Shown here piece by piece: positions 1 through 9,529 of a stretch of 64,000 nucleotides of DNA (its first letter is position 1; the number at the start of each line of letters is the position of its first letter). The DNA lies in the NCBI GenBank assembly GCA_963942565.1, contig OZ012687.1, forward strand, positions 14,245,445 to 14,309,444, given 5' to 3'. The notes beneath the pieces are model-generated. The model saw nothing but the letters and a program-made list of their open reading frames with translations, made no database searches and had not been told where the DNA came from. The translations under genes and the position numbers were made by a program. Source of the DNA: Maea johnstoni (Eukaryota; Annelida; Polychaeta; Spionida; Magelonidae).

Positions 1-279
1 CAAATGACTCTTTTCAAGCATAACTTTTCAATTATGCAACAGACATCCTCAAATGGGCTTATACCTTTGAAAATGCCTTAAAAATATCTAAATATGACTT
101 GTTAAATATTTCCATAGATACCAAACCATGTATATAGGTTGGTTAAGTATGAATGGATTCATCCATTCATGCTTGGGTATCCCCTAGAAAATGTCCTCTA
201 AACTCTTTATAATAACTATGGAATAATGCACAATTTCACAAAGAAATAGGAGAGTTGTGAACTAGCTGGGTTCTGATTA
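1..279. other. unassigned AT-rich sequence
   Basis: No gene or clear repeat is seen. A short palindrome of the type TGAATGGATTCATCCATTCA lies near 150-170 and may be the worn end of a family B element, but too little is left to call it. Confidence 0.4.
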
Positions 280-626
280 CAGGGCACGACGTTAACTTTT
301 GCAGCGACTTGCCCCGTAGGGCAAGTGAGATTCAATTTTTACTTGCCCTACTCCAACTTTCACTTGCCCTTGAAAAATTGTATGTTTTATAATATTTCAT
401 TTAAAACCAAGTAGAACATGATTCTGGCATGTGAAAGCATATTTTCTAGGACAAGCTTGGATGGCAGACCACGAAACTTGCACATATTCTCAAAAGTAAA
501 CCTGAAATATACAAAGCGTACTTTCCCATTGGGGCAAGCAAGATGCAGTTTTCACTTGCCCCACAGCTATAATTTACAAATTCTACTTGCCCGGGGCAAT
601 GGGGCAAGCACCAATGTCGAGCCCTG
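280..626. mobile_element. CAGGG-ended hAT-like non-autonomous element
   Basis: The ends are inverted: CAGGGCACGACGTT at the left and AATGTCGAGCCCTG at the right. The 5-bp direct repeat GATTA flanks it (275-279 and 627-631). The interior carries repeated ACTTGCCC / GGGCAAGT blocks in both orientations and no transposase. CAGGG-type ends are common in the hAT superfamily; 5-bp rather than 8-bp duplications are known for a hAT subgroup, so the family call is by analogy. Short open frames inside it are not genes. Confidence 0.6.
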
Positions 627-726
627 GATTAGCATTTTTCTTCTTAATATATGTGATGAGAAATGCTCTGGTAATATGCAACATTTGTCAGGATGATTTC
701 GGGCCCTACATGCATGAACGGGTTAA

Positions 727-934
727 CCCGTTCAGGCATGTACAGCCCAAAACAGTGTGATTATTTTGGTGATATCTCCATTACAAAAGCAGTTTTAAGC
801 AAAGAATTTTACAGAGAAATCTTAATCAGAAGCTAACTAAATATTTTCCAATTTATGATAAATTCTAAAGTTATTTTGAAAAGTATCAAAGGTCCGGACG
901 ACATTTGTCAAGTAGATATCCAATCATGAATGGG
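727..934 (+). mobile_element. family B piggyBac-type MITE
   Basis: Begins CCCGTTCAGGCATG and ends CATGAATGGG, with TTAA on both sides (723-726 and 935-938). Just to the left lies a mirror-image end (CATGCATGAACGGG at 709-722) sharing the same TTAA, so a second, mostly lost copy probably abuts it. Family B elements are 200-230 bp with CCCATTAATG-like ends and an internal inverted repeat centred on ATATTTGAAGGAGA. Confidence 0.75.
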
Positions 935-1130
935 TTAAGATTTCACAAGAACTCCATACATGCAATGTCAGTGACCTCTCTGGCCTTTTCCATTGTTCCT
1001 CTGCCAGTTTTGTCTGCACATGACCCTGAGTACAGAGTGTGAGGCACATTAGTTAGCTCCAGTGATTGCTAAAAGATGCCTCTCTGAGTCGAAACCATAG
1101 AGGGTGTCGAGTGCTAATCAATTAACTTAA

Positions 1131-1326
1131 CCCTTCATACAATGCTGAGGCTACTTTTGTCCAAAGCAAAAGGATGCAAAGATTTTTGAAAACCATCTAA
1201 ACCCTGTCATGTTTGTATTCATTGGTATTCGCTGAATATACTCTCAGATGAGTACTCATATGTCAGGTTTTCGGTCATTTTAGGTTTTTTGCATCATTTT
1301 GTATTGGCAAAATTAGCCACCAAGGA
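1131..1326 (+). mobile_element. family A piggyBac-type MITE
   Basis: Family A reference features: TTAA target, left end CCCTTCCAATGCTGAGGC, right end GCCACCAGCAGCATAAGGG, about 205 bp, no coding capacity. The TTAA-CCC junction is the known signature of piggyBac. This copy keeps the left end and body but has lost part of the right end (CACCAAGGATTAA). Confidence 0.75.
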
Positions 1327-1518
1327 TTAAAGCATATTCGCATTGTGGAATGGAGCAGAAATGAATGTTTATCATCATTATTTCATTCTTTTGAGGAAAC
1401 CAGAGACCTGGAGAAACACAGTGACCAAATCAATGGCAACTTCTCATATGCCCTGGTATAACTACTTTAGTAAAGGGAGAACACATACAGTTTTAAGAGC
1501 ATTTCAATAACAGTAATA

Positions 1519-1565
1519 ATGATGATGATGATGATGATGATGATGATGGTAGTGATAATAATACT

Positions 1566-1615
<50 letters not shown>

Positions 1616-1645
1616 TAATAATAATAATAATAATAAAAGTACCTT

Positions 1646-1695
<50 letters not shown>
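1519..1695. repeat. compound trinucleotide microsatellite (GAT/TAA/CTA)
   Basis: Three blocks follow one another: GAT units (about 1519-1548), TAA units (about 1566-1638) and CTA/ACT units (about 1646-1695). The open frame of Met, Ile and Thr runs across it is a product of the repeat. Confidence 0.97.
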
Positions 1696-1699
<4 letters not shown>

Positions 1700-2408
1700 A
1701 TAATAATGATAATGGTGATTTACTAGTTTCTTATGAAAATGATACTACTTGCTAACCACAGGTACATTTTCTTTGCATCAGCTTTGAGTGTCTCACACTG
1801 ATATATTGTATTCAGCTTCAGGCCAGGTAACCCAGTAACTTAGATTTCAAAGCAGTATGTGTCTAGATCTCACGACTGGGATGCATGCAAACCCTTTGAT
1901 GTACAAACAACAAAGAGAATGAAAAAGGTTAAAGTTATGGTTACACTAACAATAGAAATAGAAAGGCTAAGAAAATGGAGCTTGAGAATTTATGTAAGCC
2001 TTTGAAGAGGAGGCTAATTTGTATTGTGAGTGGCATGCCTTAGTAACTTAAAGACCTGTTTTATGACCTAACCTGTCTGACTCATTCTATGTTATTATCT
2101 ATTACTTCTTGGGCATCACTGGCGGTAAAATTAGCGTACTGTAATGTGCAGCAGGAAAGGTATAAAATCTACTTGCCCAATGTTAATTTACTGGTCCACT
2201 TGCAATGTGGGCAATGTGGGCAATTGGGAATTGCACTGCAGAAAGGTTAAACAAGTGCATTGCAGTGGCATAGCGATCTCTTGGTACCCTTGTGCACTCA
2301 ATGACCTCATTTGCCTCAGAGGAGGGGACTCAAGGTCTTGTGCCCCTCTTACCTACTTTCATATTCATTAGGTTTCCTCAGAAATAAATGTTTAGTCTCC
2401 CAGTGCCT
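1700..2408. other. unassigned sequence with a short ACTTGCCC-rich patch
   Basis: No gene is recognised. Around 2150-2235 there are TACTTGCCC, CACTTGC and GTGGGCAA motifs like those inside the element at 280-626, suggesting a degraded relative. Otherwise AT-rich and featureless by eye. Confidence 0.35.
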
Positions 2409-2412
2409 TTAA

Positions 2413-2634
2413 CCCATTAACACTCAGAGCAGCCAAAACAGGCCTGACAAATTTGGAAATATATCACTTACAAAAGCATTTTCTGGAAAACAAATGAAGG
2501 AGAAATGTGTACCAGAAGCCAAACTACAACTCTCCTTCAAATATTTTTTGAACTTACTCATTGTTCTCAAGTTATTTTCAAAAGTATGAAAGTAGCAGAC
2601 GTTAGGTTCTGGTGGAACTCTGAGTGTGAATGGG
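2413..2634 (+). mobile_element. family B piggyBac-type MITE
   Basis: CCCATTAACACTCAGAGCAG at the left and GAGTGTGAATGGG at the right, with TTAA at 2409-2412 and 2635-2638. The 222-bp body keeps the internal inverted repeat (GAAGGAGAA and TCTCCTTCAAATATTTT). Confidence 0.85.
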
Positions 2635-2685
2635 TTAACTGTAATCTGTTTTTCTTTGTATGATGGATGGGTGTGGATGACTTAA

Positions 2686-2890
2686 CCCTTCCAATGCTAA
2701 GGCTACTTTCAACCAAAGTACAAGAACATAAAAATTGTTGAAAACCATCTTAACCCTGTCATGTTGGTATTCATTGCATAGCTCTCGCTGAGTACTCTCA
2801 GATGAGTACCCATTTGCCAGTGCTTCGGTCATTTTTCAGGTTTTTTGCATCATTTTGTATAGGACAAATTATCCACCAGCAGTATAAGGG
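2686..2890 (+). mobile_element. family A piggyBac-type MITE, full length
   Basis: 205 bp between TTAA at 2682-2685 and TTAA at 2891-2894. Both ends and the middle blocks (CATGTTGGTATTCATTG, GAGTACTCTCAGATGAGTAC) are intact. The minus-strand frame through it is a recurring by-product of the family. Confidence 0.9.
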
Positions 2891-3176
2891 TTAAACAAAC
2901 ATATTGATGCACAAAACACAACCTCTACCATCAGAGGAAATGGTTGAGGAAGGATTCTGACCATTTGTCATCCTATCCAATGCCATCATCGGCTAATTTT
3001 AGAGAAACCATTTTTCAGAGAAAAATGAGCAGTCACAAAATGGCAGAGACAAATAGAAGTTGCCTTGTTGTTGTTTAAAAGCATCATCTATCAACAGCTA
3101 GTTGCCTTCTAAGGCAAGTGCTCAAACAAACCACTATGTAACTAATTGTTGGCCAGGACTGGTTTCTTACATTTAA

Positions 3177-3386
3177 CCCATTAATGCTTAAGAGTTCCTC
3201 CAGAAATCGCCGTCTGGATGTATGATGCTTTTGGCAATAACTTTGAAATTTTAAAACGACTTGTCAAAATATTGTGAAATGTTCTGATTGCCATTTCTCC
3301 ATCAAATATTTTCTTGACTTTGCTTTTGACTGCAAGATATCATTAAAATTGTAAAGCTGCTTTTGGTTGCTCTGAGTATTAATGGG
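3177..3386 (-). mobile_element. family B piggyBac-type MITE
   Basis: Starts CCCATTAATGCTTAAGAG and ends GAGTATTAATGGG with TTAA on both sides. The right-hand TTAA (3387-3390) is at the same time the left target of the next family A copy. Confidence 0.85.
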
Positions 3387-3390
3387 TTAA

Positions 3391-3598
3391 CCCTTTCAAT
3401 TCTGAGGCTACTTTTGTTCCAAAGCATATAGATGCAAAGATTTTTGAAAACCATCTAAATCCTGTCATGTAGGTATTCATTGGATAGCTTACGCAGAGTG
3501 CTCTCAGATGAGTACCCACTTGCCAGGGTTTTTGTCATTTTTCAAGTTTTTTACATTATTTTTTTATTGGCCAAATTAGACACCAGCAGCATAAGGGG
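3391..3598 (+). mobile_element. family A piggyBac-type MITE abutting family B
   Basis: Begins CCCTTTCAATTCTGAGGC straight after the TTAA that ends the preceding family B copy. The right end reads CAGCATAAGGGG followed by TTAGG, so its outer TTAA has decayed. Confidence 0.8.
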
Positions 3599-3728
3599 TT
3601 AGGAAGTTGAGAGTGACTACGGTTAGTTGATGGTTCCTCTCAGTACTCTGGTCCCCTCTCTCAGTAGCAATTAACTGAAGTCATATTTTAGCCTAAACTG
3701 TCAGAAAATAATCTGAAAACAATTTAAA

Positions 3729-3956
3729 CCCATTAATGCGTACAGCAGCCAAAAGCAGCCCAATTAATTTGGTGAAATCTTTCAGAAGAAAGCATATTTG
3801 TGAAAAGATTTTAAGGAGAAACTAAGATGAACACTACAAGCAACTCGTTTTTTAATATTTTGTAAAATTTATTCTTAAGTTATTGTCAAAAGTATCACAT
3901 TTTCAAACGAGCATTTCTGGAGGAACTCTTAAATAAGCATGAATGCATTGAATGGG
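3729..3956 (+). mobile_element. family B piggyBac-type MITE
   Basis: CCCATTAATGCGTACAGCAG at the left, GCATTGAATGGG at the right. The flanking TTAA is altered to TTAAA on the left and TTAC on the right, so this copy is older than the neighbours that keep TTAA. Confidence 0.8.
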
Positions 3957-3959
3957 TTA

Positions 3960-4330
3960 CATACTAAGAAAAAATTCACGAGCTTGTAGGAGCCAGGCCT
4001 GTGTTGACACAGACAACGTTGCACCCAGCTCTCTTCAGGGACCAGAACTCAGGCACCTGTATGGCATTGTGCCATTGGCACCCATACAACCTTGGCATAC
4101 TGATTGACTTACATAATTACCGCTTATACAGCCATATGGCTAAATCAGGCCCAGACGAGCCCGGGAAACCAAGCCCGTACAGGATCATGATTTGAAGCAC
4201 TTACGGGCAAAGAGTGTGCCGGGCTACGGCCTTCTGGGCAAGGCCAGGGTTGAGTGTCCACACAATTTTAGATTCTATGGTACCCGACAGTTCTCCAGGC
4301 TCGTACAAACACCAGGGGCTTAGCCGCCTA
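3960..4330. other. GC-richer unique stretch with a nested hairpin
   Basis: This segment is richer in G+C than its surroundings. Between about 4157 and 4226 an outer pair AGCCCGG / CCGGGCT encloses an inner pair GCCCGTA / TACGGGC, forming a two-level stem. Short open frames on both strands have no recognisable domain and no convincing splice sites. It could be a degraded element or a small structured RNA; nothing decides between these. Confidence 0.3.
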
Positions 4331-4334
4331 TGCG

Positions 4335-4616
4335 TCCAGCATGTCATTTCGACACCCAGAACAGTGTTTTTTGACAGTTTGGACATCCAAATTTTTTTGT
4401 CAAAATTTCCTGATGATGACTTTTCTTAGAAAATAGAAGATGTAGAAGCTTTAATAAGACACACAAAGCAGTTACTGGCCTAAAAAAGCAAAATCTGTAA
4501 ATATATAGGGTTTATCTTATTAGAAGTATGTACTTTAATTGTACCACACTTTGGACATGCAAAAGTCTATGAAACCTCTATTTGGACACCCTGTTTCCAA
4601 ATATTGGCTAAGACCA
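4335..4616. mobile_element. possible degraded family F element
   Basis: Ends in TTGGCTAAGACCATGAC, the same terminal motif (CTAAGACCATG) that closes the better copies at 17531-17835 and 15433-15726. The interior contains the 'TTTGGACACCC' type motif of the family. The left end is not clear. Confidence 0.4.
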
Positions 4617-4644
4617 TGACAAACACATGAATTGTTTCCTGTGT

Positions 4645-4870
4645 GGCCTAAAAAAAATATTGTTTGTTTCCTGTAACCTTCCAGAAAAAAAATTAAAAGG
4701 TAGGTAGGTCGGTAGAACAAATTTTTTTTAAATCATTTTTTGGGTCGAAAATGTGTTTTTTATGCATATTTTACGTTGATTAGGAGGAAAAACTTTGGGG
4801 TAGGGATTTAAAATAATAAAAACTTGTTAAGATAGGGTTACAAGAAACAAACAACTTTTATTTTTAGACC
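4645..4870. mobile_element. family C PIF/Harbinger-like MITE next to an exon
   Basis: Left end GGCCTAAAAAAAATATTG, right end the inverse (AACTTTTATTTTTAGACC), with subterminal TTTCCTGTAAC / GTTACAAGAAA. Flanked by TGT on both sides (4642-4644 and 4871-4873), a 3-bp target duplication. Three-base duplications and GGCC-type ends fit PIF/Harbinger. The right end lies only 20 nt from the donor of the exon at 4892-5064, inside its intron. Confidence 0.7.
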
Positions 4871-4891
4871 TGTATAAGCTACAGCACTCAC

Positions 4892-5064
4892 CCTATCCTC
4901 ATCATCCGTCTCAACTCCCGAGACTTCGATGACATCGCCGGCGTAGACAGCGCTGACCTCATCATCGTGATAGAAACTCTCCAGACACCGCACCAGCGTC
5001 GGCAGCGGGTGAGAACGCAACACTTGGTGAACGGACACAAACACCTTGTCATCCAAACGAGGAT
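4892..5064 (-). CDS. single candidate coding exon, CABIT-like segment possible
   Basis: On the minus strand a polypyrimidine acceptor (TTTTTTGTCTGGTTTCAG) at 5065 leads into a 173-nt segment that ends at AGG|GTGAGT (intron starts at 4891). It begins with two bases of a split codon and then runs 57 full codons without a stop, ending exactly on a codon. The peptide includes LDDKVFVSVHQVL, HPLPTLVRCLESFY, YAGDVIEVSG and an acidic end ETDDEDR. Codons are GC- and CpG-rich, unlike the AT-rich surroundings, as expected of a constrained exon. The order 'LP.LVR...GD.I.V.G' is reminiscent of CABIT domains (THEMIS/GAREM type) but this is a weak resemblance from memory. No other exon of the same gene was found, so its neighbours probably lie outside the window or are too short to see. 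The start here is a splice site, not a start codon. Confidence 0.6.
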
Positions 5065-5192
5065 CTGAAACCAGACAAAAAATAATCCTTAGAAAGAGAC
5101 ATCGCATGGTGGGTATACAGACACAAACACCTTGTCGTCCAAACGCGGATCTGAAACCAGACAAAAAATTATCCTTAGAAAGAGACATGGCA
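5065..5192 (-). repeat. tandem duplication of the exon's acceptor region
   Basis: A block of roughly 93 bp is present twice. It contains the minus-strand sequence from CATG(T/C)CTCTTTCTAAGGAT through TTTTTTGTCTGGTTTCAG into the first ~34 bases of the exon (ATCC.CGTTTGGA.GACAAGG, then TGTTTGTGTC). The upstream copy therefore has its own acceptor (exon start near 5151) and a truncated exon beginning that runs back into a second polypyrimidine tract. The copies differ by only a few bases, so the duplication is fairly recent. Confidence 0.7.
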
Positions 5193-5857
5193 TGTTGGGT
5201 ATACCTGTAGTACTAATATCATTCTAAAATGCATTAATAACTAAGAGCATTAGGCTTGGAATCTTACACTTTGTCCTGTTTGACAAATGTGTTACTCTCA
5301 AATATAAAAGATAAAATGGGAAATTGGAGCATCGCTTATATGTACAAGTAAAAAACATTTGGCATGAGGCATCAGTGCAGACTAAGAGCCAGTAAAATAA
5401 TATTGTACTACACTGCTTGTTTGTGGGTCAAGTTGAGTCAAGCCCCAGGCCCTGTGCAGGGGTGAGACAAGGCAAGCAATAATGATGGGAGTCCTAAATT
5501 TTCCTAGTCCATGACCAGTTTACCTGAGCACTGATGATCACAGATAAACAGAGTAGCATCGTTTGTCCAGTTTGCATACTATACTTGAAAACTTTGTTTT
5601 GAATTGCTTGAGCTCATTTGCTATTATGCCACAGGTGTTGCTGCAGACAAGTCAGAGACAGATCTGTCCCTTCAATTACCTCCACCTTTACTAATGTACT
5701 GTTCTTTGTACTAATTGATTTGATAAAATATTGGTGCAGTAGGAAAGGGTAGTGCCAGTGCTAACTCCAGTCCAAGGCCCTGTGTATAGGAGAGATATGG
5801 CCACCAATAAAGGTTAACTGCATCAGACTTCTTGGCCATGGGGGTGGCTCATATTAG
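5193..5857. other. unassigned intron-like or intergenic sequence
   Basis: No gene is seen. Two similar patches (about 5440-5480 and 5765-5815, both with 'CCAGGCCCTGTG'-like text followed by GAGA(C/T)A.GG) hint at an old local duplication. Confidence 0.35.
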
Positions 5858-6267
5858 CCCTTATGCTGCTGGTGGCTAATTTGGCCATTTGAATTTGAAT
5901 TTTGTTTTTCGTCACATTTATGCCAATTGTGGCTAATTCGTGACTAGCCAGTTGTAAGTAGTGGAGGTGACCGGAGTACCCGGCGTAAACCACCGCCTAG
6001 CCCCAAGTCACTGGCAACTTTCTCACATGCCCAGACCGGGATTCGAACCCAGACAGTGGTGAGAGACAGCGTACATTCAGTGGCGGCGCCTTAGACCACA
6101 GTCGGCCGTCAGAGCAGGCCCCCTAATTTGGCCAATAAAATAAATCAATAAATAAATGTTAGGTTTATAGTCTTGATCCATTTTATCAATGTTCACACGA
6201 CTCTTACATTTCAAACATCTTTGAATCCTTGCACTTTGGACGAAAGTAATCTTAGTATTTGGAAGGG
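5858..6267 (-). mobile_element. family A MITE split by a SINE
   Basis: Left part 5858-5887 (CCCTTATGCTGCTGGTGGC) and right part 6123-6267 (ending TTTGGAAGGG) are one family A copy. The SINE at 5888-6122 sits between them. The duplicated target CTAATTTGGCCA (12 bp) lies at 5876-5887 and 6123-6134, so the order of events is A first, SINE second. Confidence 0.8.
5888..6122 (-). mobile_element. tRNA-derived SINE, Meta-SINE-like, full length
   Basis: Read on the minus strand, the head carries an A-box-like TGGTCTAAGGCG and a perfect B box GGTTCGAATCC, the internal RNA polymerase III promoter. It is followed by a conserved-looking body (TTGCCAGTGACTTGGGG, GGTACTCCGGT, CCTCCACTACTTACAACTGG). The body resembles the central domain described for metazoan Meta-SINEs; that name is from memory. 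The tail is a short AATTC/AAATTC-type repeat rather than poly(A). A 12-bp target duplication flanks it. Other copies lie at 11909-12034, 17425-17525, 35893-36530 and 43290-43400. Confidence 0.85.
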
Positions 6268-6655
6268 TTAGATGAGAGGCACGATACGAGTATAGGTTTC
6301 CTCCAAGCCAACTAGGCAAATAATGAGAAACACAATTAGGCTCTTTAACACAGACTTATGAAGGATGTATTGATCTCTGGTCTGCTGAGCTGATGTGTGG
6401 AGCACTTAAACAACAAAACACCCAGGTTACCAAGTGTGAATGGATCGAAGCCCTTTAGAAAAACTAACGCTGCTACATTGATAGTCTTAAGTATATTTCT
6501 ATTAACTGAGAGGAACCAATTTGGTAATGGTTTCAGAAGCCGACTAATTAGCTCTTAGGGAAATGTATTACATAATAGAAAGTGGGTGTCAGGCAATCAT
6601 GCAACCCAACTCATAAATCCTCTTCTTCTTCTGGGAATATCATAGACTTACACTA
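6268..6655. other. unassigned sequence
   Basis: No gene, element or tandem repeat recognised. AT-rich. Confidence 0.35.
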
Positions 6656-6659
6656 TTAA

Positions 6660-6810
6660 CCCTTATGCTGCTGGTAACTGCCCTGCATGGCCTGACTACT
6701 TTATACATATCCCCTTCATAAAAATACTATTCAGAAGAGATGTTTTTTTGAACTCAACCTGCAACTGTTCTTTAAATATTTAGCAAACTAATGCTTTATT
6801 TCAGCATAAA
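6660..6810 (+). mobile_element. chimeric A-head/B-body MITE fragment
   Basis: It starts like family A (CCCTTATGCTGCTGGT) but after 16 bases turns into family B body (GCATGGCCTGACTA, AACTCAACCTGCAACT, TCTTTAAATATTTAGCAAA). It ends where family C inserted. This suggests recombination between A and B or a hybrid lineage. Confidence 0.6.
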
Positions 6811-7039
6811 GCCTAGAAAAAAAAAGTTTGTTTCCTGTAACGGTCTGAAAAAAATAGGGTAGGTAGGTCAGTAAAACAATATTTTTTTTTGCATTATTTT
6901 TTGGGTCAAAAATGTGTGTTATATGCATGTTTTACATTGATTGGGAGTCGGAAATAACTTTAGGGTAGGGATTATTTTGAATAAAAACTTGATAGGTGTT
7001 AGGGTAGGGTTACAGGAAACAAAGAACTTTTTTTAGGCC
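6811..7039. mobile_element. family C PIF/Harbinger-like MITE between 80-bp direct repeats
   Basis: Left end GCCTAGAAAAAAAAAGTTTG, right end AACTTTTTTTAGGCC, with TTTCCTGTAACGG and GGTTACAGGAAAC inside. It lies between two copies of an 80-bp block (6731-6810 and 7040-7119) containing AACTCAACCTACAACT and TTTAGCAAACTAATGC, so the host sequence was duplicated locally as well. Confidence 0.75.
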
Positions 7040-7132
7040 TTAGAAGAGAGATGTTTTTTTTAACTCAACCTACAACTCTGCTTTAAATATTTAGCAAACT
7101 AATGCTTTATTTCAGCATAAGCCATTGTTTAA

Positions 7133-7336
7133 CCCATACATGCCTGAAGCGGCCAAAACCGCCTGACTTTTTTTGGTGATATCTCTCTAAAAAAGCCATT
7201 TCAGAAAATATTGAAAGGGGAAATGTGGATTAGAAACTGACAAACAATTCCCCTTGACATATTTCATATATATTTTCAAAATAATTAAATACCCTAATAA
7301 TGACAGATGTCAAGGATATCTCCAGGCATGAATGGG
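7133..7336 (+). mobile_element. family B piggyBac-type MITE
   Basis: CCCATACATGCCTGAAGCGG at the left and CAGGCATGAATGGG at the right. The left TTAA is intact, the right one reads TCAA. Confidence 0.8.
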
Positions 7337-7431
7337 TCAACTAGTATATGCAGAAGGACATAAAAATTGAGGCGAAAAACATCAAAATGCTATGTGAAAT
7401 ATATTATGGCAAGGTTTGTTTTCATGCTTAA

Positions 7432-7650
7432 CCCATTAATACTTACAAGGTCATTGAGTAATTGTCGTCTGGATCGACAATAATTTTGGAAATAACTTGG
7501 AAATTCAGAATTACTTCCCAAAATATTAGGAGAGTTGTTAGTGGTGTTCTGAGTAATATTACCTGTTAAAATATTTCCTCAACTTATTTTTCACCTTCAA
7601 GATTTCACCCAAATTGTCATGCTGTTTTGATCACTGTGAGCATTAATGGG
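7432..7650 (-). mobile_element. family B piggyBac-type MITE
   Basis: CCCATTAATACTTACAAGG at the left and GAGCATTAATGGG at the right, with TTAA on both sides (7428-7431 and 7651-7654). Confidence 0.85.
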
Positions 7651-7689
7651 TTAAAGACTTCCCCACAAAGGACCCCATGGGCATATAAG

Positions 7690-8280
7690 GAGATGGCATG
7701 ATAAGCTACAGTCATGCTACAGCTATCAGGAAAGAACCTACTGGGAGACATTACGGAAGGCAATGGGGGAAACACTGTGAGAAGGACAAGACTAGACAAA
7801 CAATGGACTTGTTACTAATTACTCCCTGGAGAGATCTATGGAGTGATGATGGGGGATTAGATCCTCTCCTTGAGAAGGGGGTCAAGATTTAAGACAAGCA
7901 TTGGACCTTGTTACTTACTTACTCTCTGTGGAGATCTATAGAAATGATAGGCGATAACATCTACTCTGTGTGAGTACGTAAAATACTAGAAAAACTATAG
8001 ACCTTGTTACTTACTCCCTGTAGAGATCTATAGAGAGACCCTGGGGACAATGAGGGCATGATAAACTATAGGCCTTGTGGGAATTATATACACTGTGCGA
8101 TAATGAGGACATGATAAACTATAGACCTTGTTACTTACTCCCTGTAGAGATCTATAAAGATATGTCAGGGGCAATAATTAGAACCACTCTGCAAGATTGG
8201 GGAAGAAACAAACTACAGAACATGTTATTTACAACCAATGAAGATCTAAAGAGAGAAGTTGAGCAATAGGATAATCCTGC
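7690..8280. repeat. degenerate ~100-bp tandem repeat
   Basis: The phrase GACCTTGTTACTTACTC followed by CCTGTAGAGATCTATAGA recurs at about 7805, 7905, 8000 and 8125. Partial units are interspersed (CATGATAAACTATAG). Units are diverged and of unequal length. Confidence 0.7.
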
Positions 8281-8579
8281 AAAATTAGGACAAGAACTTT
8301 GATAAATTCATTTTGGTTTTGCTGTAGTTGTGGTAATATTGCATATATTTTTTTCCATTTCTAATTGTCAGGTAGGGCTACAAGATATTTCATCCTGGTG
8401 GCCAAACAGTCATTTCTGCAATTATATCAGTCTGGAAAAGAACTATTGTGAAGTCCTGCCTTATAACATATCCCCCTCCCCCCCCCCCCCCCTCAATAAA
8501 AGAAAAAAAAGTCCATCCCTCCAACCCCCTACTTCAATCCTCCTTCTCCCTGTATTTCCCTTGGGCCTCCTTTGTATTA
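8281..8579. other. unassigned sequence with a poly(C) run
   Basis: A C-rich tract lies at about 8471-8494 and is followed by C- and T-rich sequence. The proline-rich frame across it is not a gene. Confidence 0.5.
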
Positions 8580-8803
8580 GGCCTAAAAAAGTTGTTTGTT
8601 TCCTGTAACCCTACCCTAACAAGTTTTTTATTCAAAAAGATCCCTACCATAAAAAAAATTTGCCCTCCCAACTCCAAAACAACGTAAAATATGCATAAAA
8701 CAAACATTTTTGACCAAAAAATAATGCAAAAAAAATCTTTATACCGACCTACCTACCCTATTGTTTCAGACCGTTACAGGAAACAAACTAATTTTTCTTG
8801 GCC
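8580..8803. mobile_element. family C PIF/Harbinger-like MITE
   Basis: GGCCTAAAAAAGTTGTTTG at the left and AACTAATTTTTCTTGGCC at the right, with CCTGTAACCCTACCC and GACCGTTACAGGAAAC inside. Left flank TTA, right flank TTG, one change from a 3-bp duplication. Confidence 0.8.
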
Positions 8804-9520
8804 TTGGCAGTGTTCCTCACTCAACACTAAGCAGTCTTTCAATCTAGCGCTGTGCACCATATGTCCTTCTGTCCAATCAGATTAAGGCAGTGTTCGGCAA
8901 ATCCTCTTGGCTAAATTGTTCTGTGTCACATGATACCACTGCCTCTTCTATCATTTCTTACTTACTTCATTCAATTACCAGTCTCAACCCAGCTGAACCA
9001 GACAACCGCATCAAGCATCTACAGAATAAGGGGATCCAATCTCACTTTCATGTCACTCACCTAAAATTAGCATGTCCCAACGTCACCTGCTGAAAATTTA
9101 AATAACCCACTGAACGGAGAGAGCAGGCTTTTGTTACATATCTGTCACGATCTTTAGTGTCATGGCTGGCATATAAGAGACACATACAGTCTTGTATATC
9201 TTTAGAAGAATATTCTCTAGCATCCTCAAGGATACAATAGTATATCATGCAAAATGTTAAATTAGAATCCAAAGTGCAGCTCAAATATTTTGCAAATTTA
9301 TGCTTTATTCTCTAGATATTTCCAAAAGCACCTAGCTTCAGCCGACGATCTTAAGAGGAACTCTCCAGCTTGCAAGGGTTACCAGGAAGACCTGCCAGCA
9401 TCATGCTGAGACTGATAATTCTCCCTGCCATACACGACCCAGTAGCGGACCACCATTGAAATGTAATTAATCAAATCGCTCACTTCCACTTGCCAATTAC
9501 CTGATACATGGTCCGTCTGC
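8804..9520. other. unassigned sequence
   Basis: No recognisable gene or repeat. A minus-strand frame near 9057-9284 has no domain and no supporting codon or splice evidence. Confidence 0.35.
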
Positions 9521-9529
9521 ACCTTCTAC

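Noticed and set aside
2635-2832. Minus-strand frame ending in 'LALEGLSHP', and similar frames near 20.7, 22.9 and 47.2 kb
   Set aside because: The same peptide recurs wherever family A occurs; it is a by-product of the MITE.
6010-6060. A functional tRNA gene at the B box
   Set aside because: The A and B boxes belong to a SINE; there is no cloverleaf with acceptor stem and the body continues as SINE.
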